From Soonwooa sp032078105 (lineage in GTDB: Bacteria; Bacteroidota; Bacteroidia; Flavobacteriales; Weeksellaceae): a stretch of DNA of 64,000 bases. The notes under the pieces were generated by a model. That model was not told the origin of the DNA. It searched no databases and was given only the letters and a program-made list of their open reading frames with translations. Both the position numbers and the translations under genes were made by a program. Positions 17,446 to 25,545 of this stretch are shown one piece after another. The stretch is from NCBI GenBank assembly GCA_046269235.1, contig JBJZOS010000011.1, forward strand, positions 1-64,000, written 5' to 3'. How positions within the stretch are numbered: the stretch's first letter is position 1; the number at the start of each line of letters is the position of its first letter.

Positions 17446-18132
17446 TCATCTATGCTGTATAGATCGAACAGATTTTCCATTATCATAATCATCAATATTA
17501 ACGTTCCAAAATTTTGCTACGGCCGCATCGATAGCCTGCTGTGTCGGTTTATCATTTTGTTCGGTATTATTATAATTGTCATAAGCCCAAACAACAGCAT
17601 TATCCGCTTCAACACGTTTTGGCAAAGCGTTCAAAATAGCATTGTTGGCAGATTGTTTTATTTTATTAATGCTATAATCTATATAAGTTAGTTTTGTATT
17701 TTTAGAAATGTCCAAACTTGTTAATTCATTTTTATACAAGTCAAGATTATCAAGTTCTATTGCATTTTTCACATCAATACTAGCTATTTTCATATTATTA
17801 GCCTCAAATTTCGTAATGCTGTTAGCATTGGGCGCGTAGATTTTAATTTCTTTTCCTTTTACTTTGGAAAAAATTTTAATCTCATTACTATTTGACGGTT
17901 TTTCATATTTAATCTTTTTACCATCTCCAAAATCAACCTCAACATAATCTTTTGAGTTGATGTCAAAATCTATAATTTCTTCATTAGCTAAATTGCTTAC
18001 AAAACTAATTTTTGCAAGACTAGAATCATTTGGATTAAAAGGATTATCATCGTCATCATCGCGACAAGACATCATGCTAACTCCCACCACAAACAAGAAT
18101 AGCAGATAAATAATTCTGTTACTTTTTTTCAT
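17446..18132 (-). CDS. surface lipoprotein with leucine-rich-repeat-like segment
   Basis: Product of 228 residues, not recognised as a named family. Signal peptide with lipobox VSMMSC (Cys near residue 23) followed by RDDDDDNP; such an acidic stretch behind the lipidated Cys resembles the export signal that places Bacteroidota lipoproteins on the cell surface. Residues about 105-155 contain repeats like LDNLDLYKNELTSLDISKNT, an internalin-type leucine-rich pattern. The rest is charged and Asn-rich. Stand-alone gene converging on pruA. Confidence 0.7.
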   Translation of the reverse strand: MKKSNRIIYLLFLFVVGVSMMSCRDDDDDNPFNPNDSSLAKISFVSNLANEEIIDFDINSKDYVEVDFGDGKKIKYEKPSNSNEIKIFSKVKGKEIKIYAPNANSITKFEANNMKIASIDVKNAIELDNLDLYKNELTSLDISKNTKLTYIDYSINKIKQSANNAILNALPKRVEADNAVVWAYDNYNNTEQNDKPTQQAIDAAVAKFWNVNIDDYDNGKSVRSIQHR

Positions 18133-18320
18133 TACTTTTTTATTTTTATTTACTGAATGATAACAAAATCACGTGGTGTATTATTATTTATTTTGTTCTA
18201 TTTTATAATAATTTAAAAACTTTTATGAATTTTTAACAACAAAAACCATTAGTCCTTTTAATATAATTTTTGACTTTAAAACAATATTTTTTTGATAAAT
18301 TCTTTTCTAAATCATAAAAA

Positions 18321-18344
18321 AGCCAACTTGTTTCCAAATTGGCT
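18321..18344 (-). terminator. terminator of prfC
   Basis: AGCCAACTTG, loop TTTC, CAAATTGGCT with one mismatch; on the minus strand six T follow. Confidence 0.75.
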
Positions 18345-18369
18345 TGATATAATTTATCTGAAATAAAAT

Positions 18370-19965
18370 TTAATATTGATTTCTAAACTCACTTATGAAG
18401 TGCAATTTAATGTTCGGGAATTTCTCCTGCGTCATGTGGATCGTAAATGAAGAATCTGCTAAAAAGACTAATTGATTGTATTTATCTCTCGCTAAAAAAC
18501 GTTGTTTAAGTCTCGCAAACTCACGGAATTCCTCAGACTTTTCATCCGCCTCAACCCAACAAGCCTTGTGGATTGACAATGGCTCATAAGAACATTTTGC
18601 ACCATATTCGTGCTCTAGACGATATTGTATAACTTCAAACTGAAGCGCCCCAACTGTTCCGATAATCTTACGACCATTCATTTCCATGATGAATAACTGC
18701 GCAACCCCTTCGTCCATCAATTGATCAACACCTTTTGACAATTGTTTTGCCTTAAGAGGATCATCGTTATTAATGAAACGGAAATGCTCCGGAGAGAAAC
18801 TCGGAATTCCTTTGAAATTTAGCTTTTCGCCAGCTGTCAAAGTATCACCAATTCTAAAATTCCCAGTATCATGAAGACCAACAATATCACCTGGGAAACT
18901 CTCTTCAACAATTTCCTTTTTGTCAGCGAAGAAGGCATTAGGCGACGAGAATTTCATTTTTTTACCATCTCTTACCAAAAGATAATTTTCATTTCTCTTA
19001 AAAGTTCCTGACACAATTTTCACGAAGGCTAAACGATCACGGTGTTTTGGATCCATATTCGCGTGGATTTTGAACACAAAACCTGTAAAGTTTTTTTCCT
19101 CTGGCTTTACAATTCTAAGATCTGACTCTTTTGGTTGTGGCATGGGTGCAATCTCGATAAAAGCATCCAAAAGCTCACGAACACCAAAATTATTTAATGC
19201 CGATCCAAAGAAAACCGGTTGTTGATTGCCTTTAACATAAGCCTCTCTATCAAATTCTGGATAGACAGATTCAATCAATTCCAATTCTTCACGAAGTTGA
19301 GCAGCGGCTTTTTCGCCAATCATTTCGTCGATTTTGGGATCGTTGATGTCATCAAACTTTACAGAATCTCCAACTTTTTGTTTTTTCTCTTCTAAGAATA
19401 ACTGAATGTTCTTTTCCCAAATGTTATAAATCCCTTGGAAGTCGCTTCCCATACCGATTGGCAAAGAAAGCGGCACAACGCTAAGACCTAATTTTTGTTC
19501 AACTTCATCCAAAAGATCGAAGGCGTCTTTCCCTTCTCTATCCAACTTGTTGATGAAAACCAACATTGGAATATTTCTCATTTGACAAACCTGAACCAAC
19601 TTTTCTGTTTGCTCCTCAACCCCTTTTGCAACGTCGACAACCACAATCACCGAGTCAACCGCGGTTAAGGTTCGGTAAGTATCTTCTGCGAAGTCTTTGT
19701 GACCCGGCGTATCGAGAATATTGATTTTATGATTTTTATATTCGAAAGCCAACACCGATGTCGCTACAGAAATCCCTCTTTGACGTTCGATTTCCATAAA
19801 GTCGGAGGTTGCCCCTTTTTTTATCTTGTTAGACTTTACTGCACCTGCCTCTTGGATGGCTCCTCCGAAAAGTAGTAACTTCTCCGTCAAAGTCGTTTTA
19901 CCAGCATCGGGATGCGCGATAATACCAAAGGTTTTTCTTTTGCTAATTTCTTTTTCTAAAGACAT
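18370..19965 (-). CDS. prfC: peptide chain release factor 3
   Basis: Translational GTPase that recycles release factors RF1/RF2 from the ribosome after termination. The 531-residue length is typical. G1 AHPDAGKTT, G2 region RQRGISVATSV, G3 DTPGHKDF, and G4 NKLDREGKD are all intact; the C-terminal MNGRKIIGTVGALQFEVIQYRL segment is the RF3 signature. Single gene with its own terminator. Confidence 0.96.
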   Translation of the reverse strand: MSLEKEISKRKTFGIIAHPDAGKTTLTEKLLLFGGAIQEAGAVKSNKIKKGATSDFMEIERQRGISVATSVLAFEYKNHKINILDTPGHKDFAEDTYRTLTAVDSVIVVVDVAKGVEEQTEKLVQVCQMRNIPMLVFINKLDREGKDAFDLLDEVEQKLGLSVVPLSLPIGMGSDFQGIYNIWEKNIQLFLEEKKQKVGDSVKFDDINDPKIDEMIGEKAAAQLREELELIESVYPEFDREAYVKGNQQPVFFGSALNNFGVRELLDAFIEIAPMPQPKESDLRIVKPEEKNFTGFVFKIHANMDPKHRDRLAFVKIVSGTFKRNENYLLVRDGKKMKFSSPNAFFADKKEIVEESFPGDIVGLHDTGNFRIGDTLTAGEKLNFKGIPSFSPEHFRFINNDDPLKAKQLSKGVDQLMDEGVAQLFIMEMNGRKIIGTVGALQFEVIQYRLEHEYGAKCSYEPLSIHKACWVEADEKSEEFREFARLKQRFLARDKYNQLVFLADSSFTIHMTQEKFPNIKLHFISEFRNQY

Positions 19966-20073
19966 AATAAAATTTCAGATTGCAAAAATCGTTATTTTTA
20001 TTCAAAAACTAAAATCAGAATTAATATGAATTTTTCTTGATACTTTATCATTTGAAAATTATTAAAATCTAAG

Positions 20074-20081
20074 TACTTTTG
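20074..20081 (+). promoter_or_regulatory. -7 element of mtgA
   Basis: TACTTTTG fits TAnnTTTG. A mini reading frame (ATG at 20085, seven codons MKTVSNV, TAA at 20106-20108) begins 4 bases later and overlaps the mtgA start at 20101. Confidence 0.5.
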
Positions 20082-20100
20082 CCCATGAAAACAGTATCTA

Positions 20101-20748
20101 ATGTTTAAATTTTTAAAGAAATTAATTTTAGTAATAATCCTCGCTAACATTCTATTCATAGCACTTGGCATATTTTTTAACCCGCCAATAACTTGGACAC
20201 AATTGGGCGGTCTTATTAAATACGGAAAGCTAGAGCGCGATTATATTTCTTATGATGATATGGGAAATAATGTAAAAAAAGCAGTGATAGCGTCGGAAGA
20301 TCAATTATTTTTTACGCATAATGGCTTCGATACAAAAGCCATAGAAAAGGCTATAAAGCACAACGAAAAGAAGGGCGAAATCCGTCGCGGCGGTAGTACG
20401 ATTTCTCAACAGACTGCCAAAAATGTGTTTTTGTGGCAAGGTAGAAGTTGGTTCCGAAAAGGATTAGAAGTTGTTTATACATTTATTATTGAAAAAATTT
20501 GGGGTAAAGATGTCATTTTAGAACGTTACCTCAACTCCATCGAGATGGGGCAAGGGGTTTTTGGTGTCGAAGCCGCATCTAATTATTACTTTGGTAAAAG
20601 CGCTAAAGATTTGACAAAAAGCGAAGCCGCTTGGATCGCTGTTGTGCTGCCTAATCCTAAAAAATACGATCCAAAAAATCCTACACCTTATTTGCGCAAA
20701 AAGCACAATTGGGTCATGCGCCAGATGAATAACATTGTTCTGAAATAA
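20101..20748 (+). CDS. mtgA: monofunctional biosynthetic peptidoglycan transglycosylase
   Basis: Family 51 glycosyltransferase that polymerises lipid II into glycan strands, without a transpeptidase domain. One N-terminal membrane helix (about residues 7-27) anchors 215 residues. Motifs in order: IASEDQLFFTHNGFD with the catalytic Glu, RRGGSTISQQTAKNVFLW, RYLNSIEMGQGVFGVEAA with the second Glu, and AAWIAVVLPNPKKYDP. The downstream COG4389 gene begins 17 bases after the stop but has its own promoter-like element. Confidence 0.93.
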   Translation: MFKFLKKLILVIILANILFIALGIFFNPPITWTQLGGLIKYGKLERDYISYDDMGNNVKKAVIASEDQLFFTHNGFDTKAIEKAIKHNEKKGEIRRGGSTISQQTAKNVFLWQGRSWFRKGLEVVYTFIIEKIWGKDVILERYLNSIEMGQGVFGVEAASNYYFGKSAKDLTKSEAAWIAVVLPNPKKYDPKNPTPYLRKKHNWVMRQMNNIVLK

Positions 20749-20749
20749 T

Positions 20750-20757
20750 TATCTTTG
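20750..20757 (+). promoter_or_regulatory. -7 element of the COG4389 gene
   Basis: TATCTTTG matches TAnnTTTG directly behind the mtgA stop, 8 bases before the next ATG, so this gene can be transcribed alone. Confidence 0.5.
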
Positions 20758-20765
20758 CAAGACTT

Positions 20766-22802
20766 ATGGCTTTAAGATTAAAAAACAAAGACAATTTTAG
20801 CACGGTTCTAAAAAAATATTTTAGCGCCAAAAACGAAACTTTTTCTCTAGACCCACTTGCTGAACTACTAGCTGCGGTAAAGAAAGAAGATATCGGCGTT
20901 TTTGTAGCCTATCTTAAAGATAACCAAAATATTACAGAAAATCTTAGTTATTACATACATAATGTTTTTAAAGATAAATCCTTCAATCTATCTTTAACAG
21001 AAGCAGATATTTTATCTGAAAACGCATTCTTCCCTGAATTAAAAAAACGACTTCTAAATAAAGTTCTGCCAAGCATCGAAAACGAAGATACAATATGGTA
21101 TCTCGTGGATGTTGTATCGGTTACGCCTAAAAAAGATTTAGATTTTTTTATTAATTCACAAGAAGATAAGCTAAGTGAGCTTTTTAGACTTTTGAAAGTT
21201 GACCGCTTTGTTGCTAATGCGCATGTGAAGCGAGAATTGCTTTTTGCATTCAATGTTTTGGCATGGCGCGTTATCGGGAATGCGATGGATGTGGAAGTTA
21301 TGAAGATGGTGCCTAAGTATCGTAATCTCGATAATCCATTTTTGGCTTTACAAAACGAATTGGATATTTTAATAACACAATTTAAAGAAGATCCTAACTT
21401 CCAACTCAACTCAAAAGATGAAGTTTATAAACAAATAAAAGTCTATCTACAACAATGTCAAGAGTTTGTAAATATCGCTTTTAAGAACAGCGGAAAATAT
21501 GGAATTTCTAGTAAGATCAACCTTTATCTTTTAAAGATTCGTCAGCAGTTGACAAGGATGTCTGATATTTTGCAAATCTTTGTTATTGATACACCTGATG
21601 ATTACGTCATCCGATCAAAACAGTTGTTTCTCAATATTCTTCGATACAAATCTCATAAGAATAATGTACAGGATTTGATCTCTGACAGCACACGGTTAAT
21701 GTCACACCTTATTACCAACCACACCGCAGAGACAGGAACACATTACATCACCTCTAACGCTAAAGACTACATGAAAATGTTTTGGAAAGCTAGTGGTGGC
21801 GGTGTTATCGTTGGGGCGCTTTGTGTTCTCAAAATGTTGTACGGTAGTCTCGAAGGTAGCGATTTTAGTCATGCATTCCTCTACTCGCTTAACTATGCGA
21901 TGGGATTTGTAATGATCTATCTTATGCATTTTACACTAGCCACGAAGCAGCCTGCAATGACAGCGGCGACTATGGCAAAAGTGCTTGCAGACGGAGAAAG
22001 TAGAAAATCGAACTTTATAGATTTCGCGCACTTGGTTTCAAAATTATTTAGAACTCAGTTTATTGCCTTTGTTGGTAATGTTTTGTTGGCATTCCCAATT
22101 GCGTTGGCGATTGTATATGGACTCGAAATTTTATTTAAACAAAATTTTGCGATCGACAAATCGACTAAGTTGCTGACCGATCTCAACCCTTTTGAGTCAA
22201 AAGCTATTTTCCATGCTTGTATTGCTGGCTTTTTCTTATTTATTTCTGGCATTATTTCTGGTAATATTGGCAACAACTCTATATTTTACAAAATACCTGA
22301 ACGTATTGCGAAGAATCCATTTATCAACTATTTCTTTGGAAACAAGTTTGCAGAAAGCCTTTCTCAATATTATTCTAAAAACTGGGCGGGGATTGTCTCT
22401 AACTTTTGGTTCGGGGTTTTCTTAGGTGCGACGGCACCTATCGGTTTGTTTTTCGGATTAGACCTGGATATTCGACACATTACCTTTGCGGCTGGTAACT
22501 TTGCACTAGGACTTTATGGTAAAGACTTTTCTGTAGATTCTTACACGTTTTGGATAGGCTTTGTCACCGTATTTTTAATTGGATTTTTCAACTTTATTGT
22601 CAGCTTTGGACTATCGATGATCTTGGCGTTCCGTTCAAGAAAAATGAATACTACAGAAGTGGGCGCCATCTTTAAAGAAATCTTTAATTATTTTATCAAA
22701 AATCCTTTGAGATTCTTTATTCCGATACGCTCAAGACTAGACGGAAAAGCGCAAGAATTAATGGAAAAATCAAAATCTTCTACAAAACCAAAAGATCTTT
22801 AA
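20766..22802 (+). CDS. COG4389 multi-pass membrane protein (so-called site-specific recombinase Gcr)
   Basis: Large protein of 678 residues, with a soluble N-terminal half (1-330) and about seven to eight membrane segments in the C-terminal half. The signature region KDYMKMFWKASGGGVIVGAL (about 338-357) and the HFTLATKQPAMTAATMA stretch are typical of COG4389. Databases call this family site-specific recombinase, but nothing in the sequence resembles a tyrosine or serine recombinase active site, so I treat the function as unknown. Its 3' end overlaps the converging DUF721-like gene by 23 bases. Confidence 0.75.
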   Translation: MALRLKNKDNFSTVLKKYFSAKNETFSLDPLAELLAAVKKEDIGVFVAYLKDNQNITENLSYYIHNVFKDKSFNLSLTEADILSENAFFPELKKRLLNKVLPSIENEDTIWYLVDVVSVTPKKDLDFFINSQEDKLSELFRLLKVDRFVANAHVKRELLFAFNVLAWRVIGNAMDVEVMKMVPKYRNLDNPFLALQNELDILITQFKEDPNFQLNSKDEVYKQIKVYLQQCQEFVNIAFKNSGKYGISSKINLYLLKIRQQLTRMSDILQIFVIDTPDDYVIRSKQLFLNILRYKSHKNNVQDLISDSTRLMSHLITNHTAETGTHYITSNAKDYMKMFWKASGGGVIVGALCVLKMLYGSLEGSDFSHAFLYSLNYAMGFVMIYLMHFTLATKQPAMTAATMAKVLADGESRKSNFIDFAHLVSKLFRTQFIAFVGNVLLAFPIALAIVYGLEILFKQNFAIDKSTKLLTDLNPFESKAIFHACIAGFFLFISGIISGNIGNNSIFYKIPERIAKNPFINYFFGNKFAESLSQYYSKNWAGIVSNFWFGVFLGATAPIGLFFGLDLDIRHITFAAGNFALGLYGKDFSVDSYTFWIGFVTVFLIGFFNFIVSFGLSMILAFRSRKMNTTEVGAIFKEIFNYFIKNPLRFFIPIRSRLDGKAQELMEKSKSSTKPKDL

Positions 22803-23079
22803 AATCGAAATCGTCGCCAAGATTGGTTTTAATTTTATTTAAATAAAAACTTTTTCGAAGTCTAAAATCATTTTTTAACAAAGGTGATTTTATCTTTATT
22901 AAAAGTTGATCTGCATCAATATTAACCGATTCTATCTCATTAAAAAGATCAGTAGAAAGATAATCTTGTAAGAAATCTTTAACCTCAAAGGCCCGAAGTT
23001 TTGACTCAAATCCGTGGATTCTTGCAAAACTCTTTACCAATTCCGAAGACAAAAACTCTCTTTTCTTTTTCTTTCCCAT
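22780..23079 (-). CDS. DUF721-like (DciA-like) small protein
   Basis: Protein of 99 residues with a basic N-terminus (MGKKKKREF). The second half, from about DQLLIKIKSPLLKNDFRLRK to the end, follows the DUF721 pattern of a short strand followed by a helix that starts with conserved hydrophobic and Arg/Lys positions. Some DUF721 proteins (DciA) load the replicative helicase, but the match here is by eye only and the role is unproven. It converges on and overlaps the COG4389 gene. Confidence 0.5.
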   Translation of the reverse strand: MGKKKKREFLSSELVKSFARIHGFESKLRAFEVKDFLQDYLSTDLFNEIESVNIDADQLLIKIKSPLLKNDFRLRKSFYLNKIKTNLGDDFDFKDLLVL

Positions 23080-23403
23080 TATTAATGCTTTTCAACAATA
23101 TTTTTTTTTCACTTAAATATTAATCATAAAGAAACACGGAGGATATAACTAACATCTTTTCGGGATAAAACACTTTTTTTATACGAGCTGTCATTTCATA
23201 TAAAAATCAACTCGAACTGACGTTAGTTTATGCCGAACGAAGCTTAATTATGTTAAACTACAAAAACCTTAAAGATGTCATGTAAAGTAGCTCCTTTGAT
23301 CTAAATTTATAAAGTATAGCTTTTGCGTTTTAACTATTTTTTAGCCAAGCTACCATCGCTTTTCTGCGACGATGTAAAATTAAAATTTAAAAAACAAAAT
23401 CAC
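23080..23403. other. intergenic stretch without a gene
   Basis: No coding sequence seen. It holds CTCGAACTGACG near 23210, a word that I associate with dispersed flavobacterial repeats, and an imperfect inverted repeat CATCGC/GCGACGATG around 23351-23372. The ychF promoter begins at 23404. Confidence 0.4.
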
Positions 23404-23411
23404 TATCTTTG
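23404..23411 (+). promoter_or_regulatory. -7 element of ychF
   Basis: TATCTTTG matches TAnnTTTG. It implies an mRNA leader of about 60 bases before the ATG at 23481. Confidence 0.55.
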
Positions 23412-23480
23412 CACGCGATTATTTGAAGCAAATTCAATATTCAAATTATTAAATATTAACTAAATAAACATCGACATATA

Positions 23481-24572
23481 ATGAAATGTGGAATTGTAGG
23501 ACTACCTAACGTTGGAAAATCAACACTTTTTAACTGTCTTAGTAATGCCAAAGCGCAATCTGCGAACTACCCTTTCTGTACTATCGAACCTAACTTAGGG
23601 ACGGTTTCGGTACCAGATCCACGACTTTTCGAACTTGAAAAAATCGTAAATCCTGAGCGTGTTTTGCCAGCAGTTGTTGAGATTGTTGACATCGCAGGAC
23701 TTGTAAAAGGTGCGAGCAAGGGTGAAGGTCTTGGTAACCAATTTCTTGCTAACATCCGCGAATGTGAAGCTATTATCCACGTTTTGAGATGTTTTGATAA
23801 TGGTAATATTATCCACGTAGAAGGCTCTGTAGATCCACTTCGTGACAAAGAGATTATTGATATCGAGCTTCAGCTTAAAGATCTTGAAACCATTGGAAAA
23901 GCAGTTGACAAAGCAAAAAAATTCATCAAATCTGGTAAGAAAGAAGATATCTTGACTTACGAAACTTTACAAAAGCTTCAAAAATTTGTAGAGGACGGAA
24001 AAAATGCGAGAGAATTCCCAGTTGATGATTTAACAAAATCGATTATCGACGACGTCCAATTGTTGACGAATAAGCCTGTTCTTTACGTTTGTAATGTTGA
24101 TGAAAATTCGATTAAAAACGGTAACGACTGGATTGCTAAAATCGAAGAAATGGCGAAAAATGAAGGTGCTGAAGTTGTTGTTCTTGCTGCACAAATTGAA
24201 GCGGATATCAACGAGCTAGAGTCTTACGAAGAGCGTCAAATGTTCTTAGAAGAGCTAGGTCTAGAAGAGCCAGGTGTTAATAGATTGATTCGTCAAGCTT
24301 ATGCATTACTGAAACTTCAAACTTACTTTACGGCTGGTGTTAAAGAGGTTAGAGCTTGGACAATTGGGAAAGGTTGGACGGCGCCACAAGCTGCTGGTGT
24401 TATCCACACAGATTTTGAAAAAGGCTTTATCCGTGCCGAAGTTATTAAGTACGACGATTACATGACTTACGGTTCTGAAGCTAAAGTAAAAGAGGCTGGA
24501 AAGCTTGCTGTAGAAGGTAAAGAATACATCGTTCAAGATGGTGATATAATGCACTTTAGATTTAATGTTTAA
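23481..24572 (+). CDS. ychF: redox-regulated ATPase YchF (OBG-like)
   Basis: Universally conserved P-loop ATPase of the Obg family that binds ribosomes and has been linked to oxidative stress response. The 363-residue length is canonical. P-loop GLPNVGKSTLFN is at residues 7-18, followed by NYPFCTIEPN, the G3 motif DIAGLVKGASKGEGLGNQFL, and in place of the GTP-specific NKxD a YVCNVDE segment, as in other ATP-preferring YchF proteins. The C-terminal TGS domain ends DGDIMHFRFNV. Single gene. Confidence 0.96.
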   Translation: MKCGIVGLPNVGKSTLFNCLSNAKAQSANYPFCTIEPNLGTVSVPDPRLFELEKIVNPERVLPAVVEIVDIAGLVKGASKGEGLGNQFLANIRECEAIIHVLRCFDNGNIIHVEGSVDPLRDKEIIDIELQLKDLETIGKAVDKAKKFIKSGKKEDILTYETLQKLQKFVEDGKNAREFPVDDLTKSIIDDVQLLTNKPVLYVCNVDENSIKNGNDWIAKIEEMAKNEGAEVVVLAAQIEADINELESYEERQMFLEELGLEEPGVNRLIRQAYALLKLQTYFTAGVKEVRAWTIGKGWTAPQAAGVIHTDFEKGFIRAEVIKYDDYMTYGSEAKVKEAGKLAVEGKEYIVQDGDIMHFRFNV

Positions 24573-24598
24573 TTAAATTTTTAGTTTAAATAAATTAT

Positions 24599-24628
24599 CA
24601 AAACACTTGCTATCGGGCGAGTGTTTTG
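24599..24628 (+). terminator. terminator of ychF
   Basis: CAAAACACTTGC pairs with GCGAGTGTTTTG (one G-T pair), followed by a T-run. Confidence 0.85.
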
Positions 24629-24665
24629 TTTTTTTAGTACATTTGGTCGACTTAAAATATTATTT

Positions 24666-25472
24666 ATGATTAAAAAACTATTTTTTACTGCAGCATTTTC
24701 AATTGCTGCTTGCGCGTATGGGCAATATGATACAATCTTTAAAGAAGGATTTGACACGCAAGCCGACATCGACAAATGGACTAATATCGACCGTGATGGT
24801 GATGGCGAAAAGTGAGAGTTTTATAATGCGGAAGATGAGGATATGCCAGCATTTAGCGGTAACTTTGCAACCTCGTGGTCTTGGTTTATAGAAGCCTTTA
24901 CGCCAGATAACATTTTGATAAGTCCTAAAATCACATTACCTCCTACATTGGATGCTTACAATTTAACTTTTAAGGTAGGGGCTTTTGATGACGAACTTTT
25001 CCAAGAACATTATGCAGTCTATGTCATTCCTGCAGATGCAAGTTTTACAGGAACAGAAACTCCAATTTTCGAAGAGACACTTGACGCAGGATATACGCAA
25101 ACGGCAAAAAATATAAGTCTTATGATTACGGAATATCAAGGACAAGATATCAAATTAGTGTTTAGACATTACAATTGTACAGACATTGCCTTTATCGGAA
25201 TAGATGATATCGAAATAAAAGGCGTTCCTGGACTTGCAACTTCTGAGGCTAACAAAACGCTTGTAAAAATCTATCCAAATCCAAGTTCTGATTTAATAAA
25301 AGTTGAAGGTATTAATCCTATCGAAAAAATCCGCGTTTTTGATATGTCCGGAAATCTTGTTTTGGAAACAAAAACCTCTGAAGCTAATATCCAAAACTTA
25401 ATGCCTGGTAACTACATTGTTAATATTTACTCAGGAAAGGATGTAATTTCTAGAAAAATTATTAAAAAATAA
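24666..25472 (+). pseudogene. choice-of-anchor J / T9SS protein gene interrupted by TGA
   Basis: The ATG at 24666 opens a signal peptide (MIKKLFFTAAFSIAACAYGQ). After 49 codons a TGA stands at 24813-24815, and the same frame then runs on to 25472 without another stop. The sequence around it is DGDGEK-stop-EFYNAED; the paralogue at 14718-15536 has Trp at this place (DGDGKNW), so a TGG to TGA change explains it. The remainder has LVFRHYNCTDIAFIGIDDI and a complete T9SS domain (VKIYPNPSSDLIKVE, ending SRKIIKK). A truncated 49-residue peptide would be useless; recent loss of function is likely. Confidence 0.8.
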
Positions 25473-25500
25473 CTTCTCATTACATTGATAAAACAAAAAA

Positions 25501-25521
25501 AGCTACTCAAATTGAGTAGCT
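25501..25521. terminator. bidirectional terminator between converging T9SS genes
   Basis: AGCTACTCAA, one-base centre A, TTGAGTAGCT; A-run before and T-rich stretch after. Confidence 0.8.
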
Positions 25522-25545
25522 CTCTTTTTATGTGTTTTTGCCTGA

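Noticed and set aside
20766..22802. Site-specific recombinase, which would imply a mobile element
   Set aside because: The family name is historical. The protein is a multi-pass membrane protein without recombinase motifs, and no attachment sites or element boundaries are visible.
24813..24815. TGA as a selenocysteine or recoded codon
   Set aside because: The paralogue has Trp at this place and neighbouring residues match, so a simple TGG to TGA change is enough. No selenocysteine insertion structure was seen.
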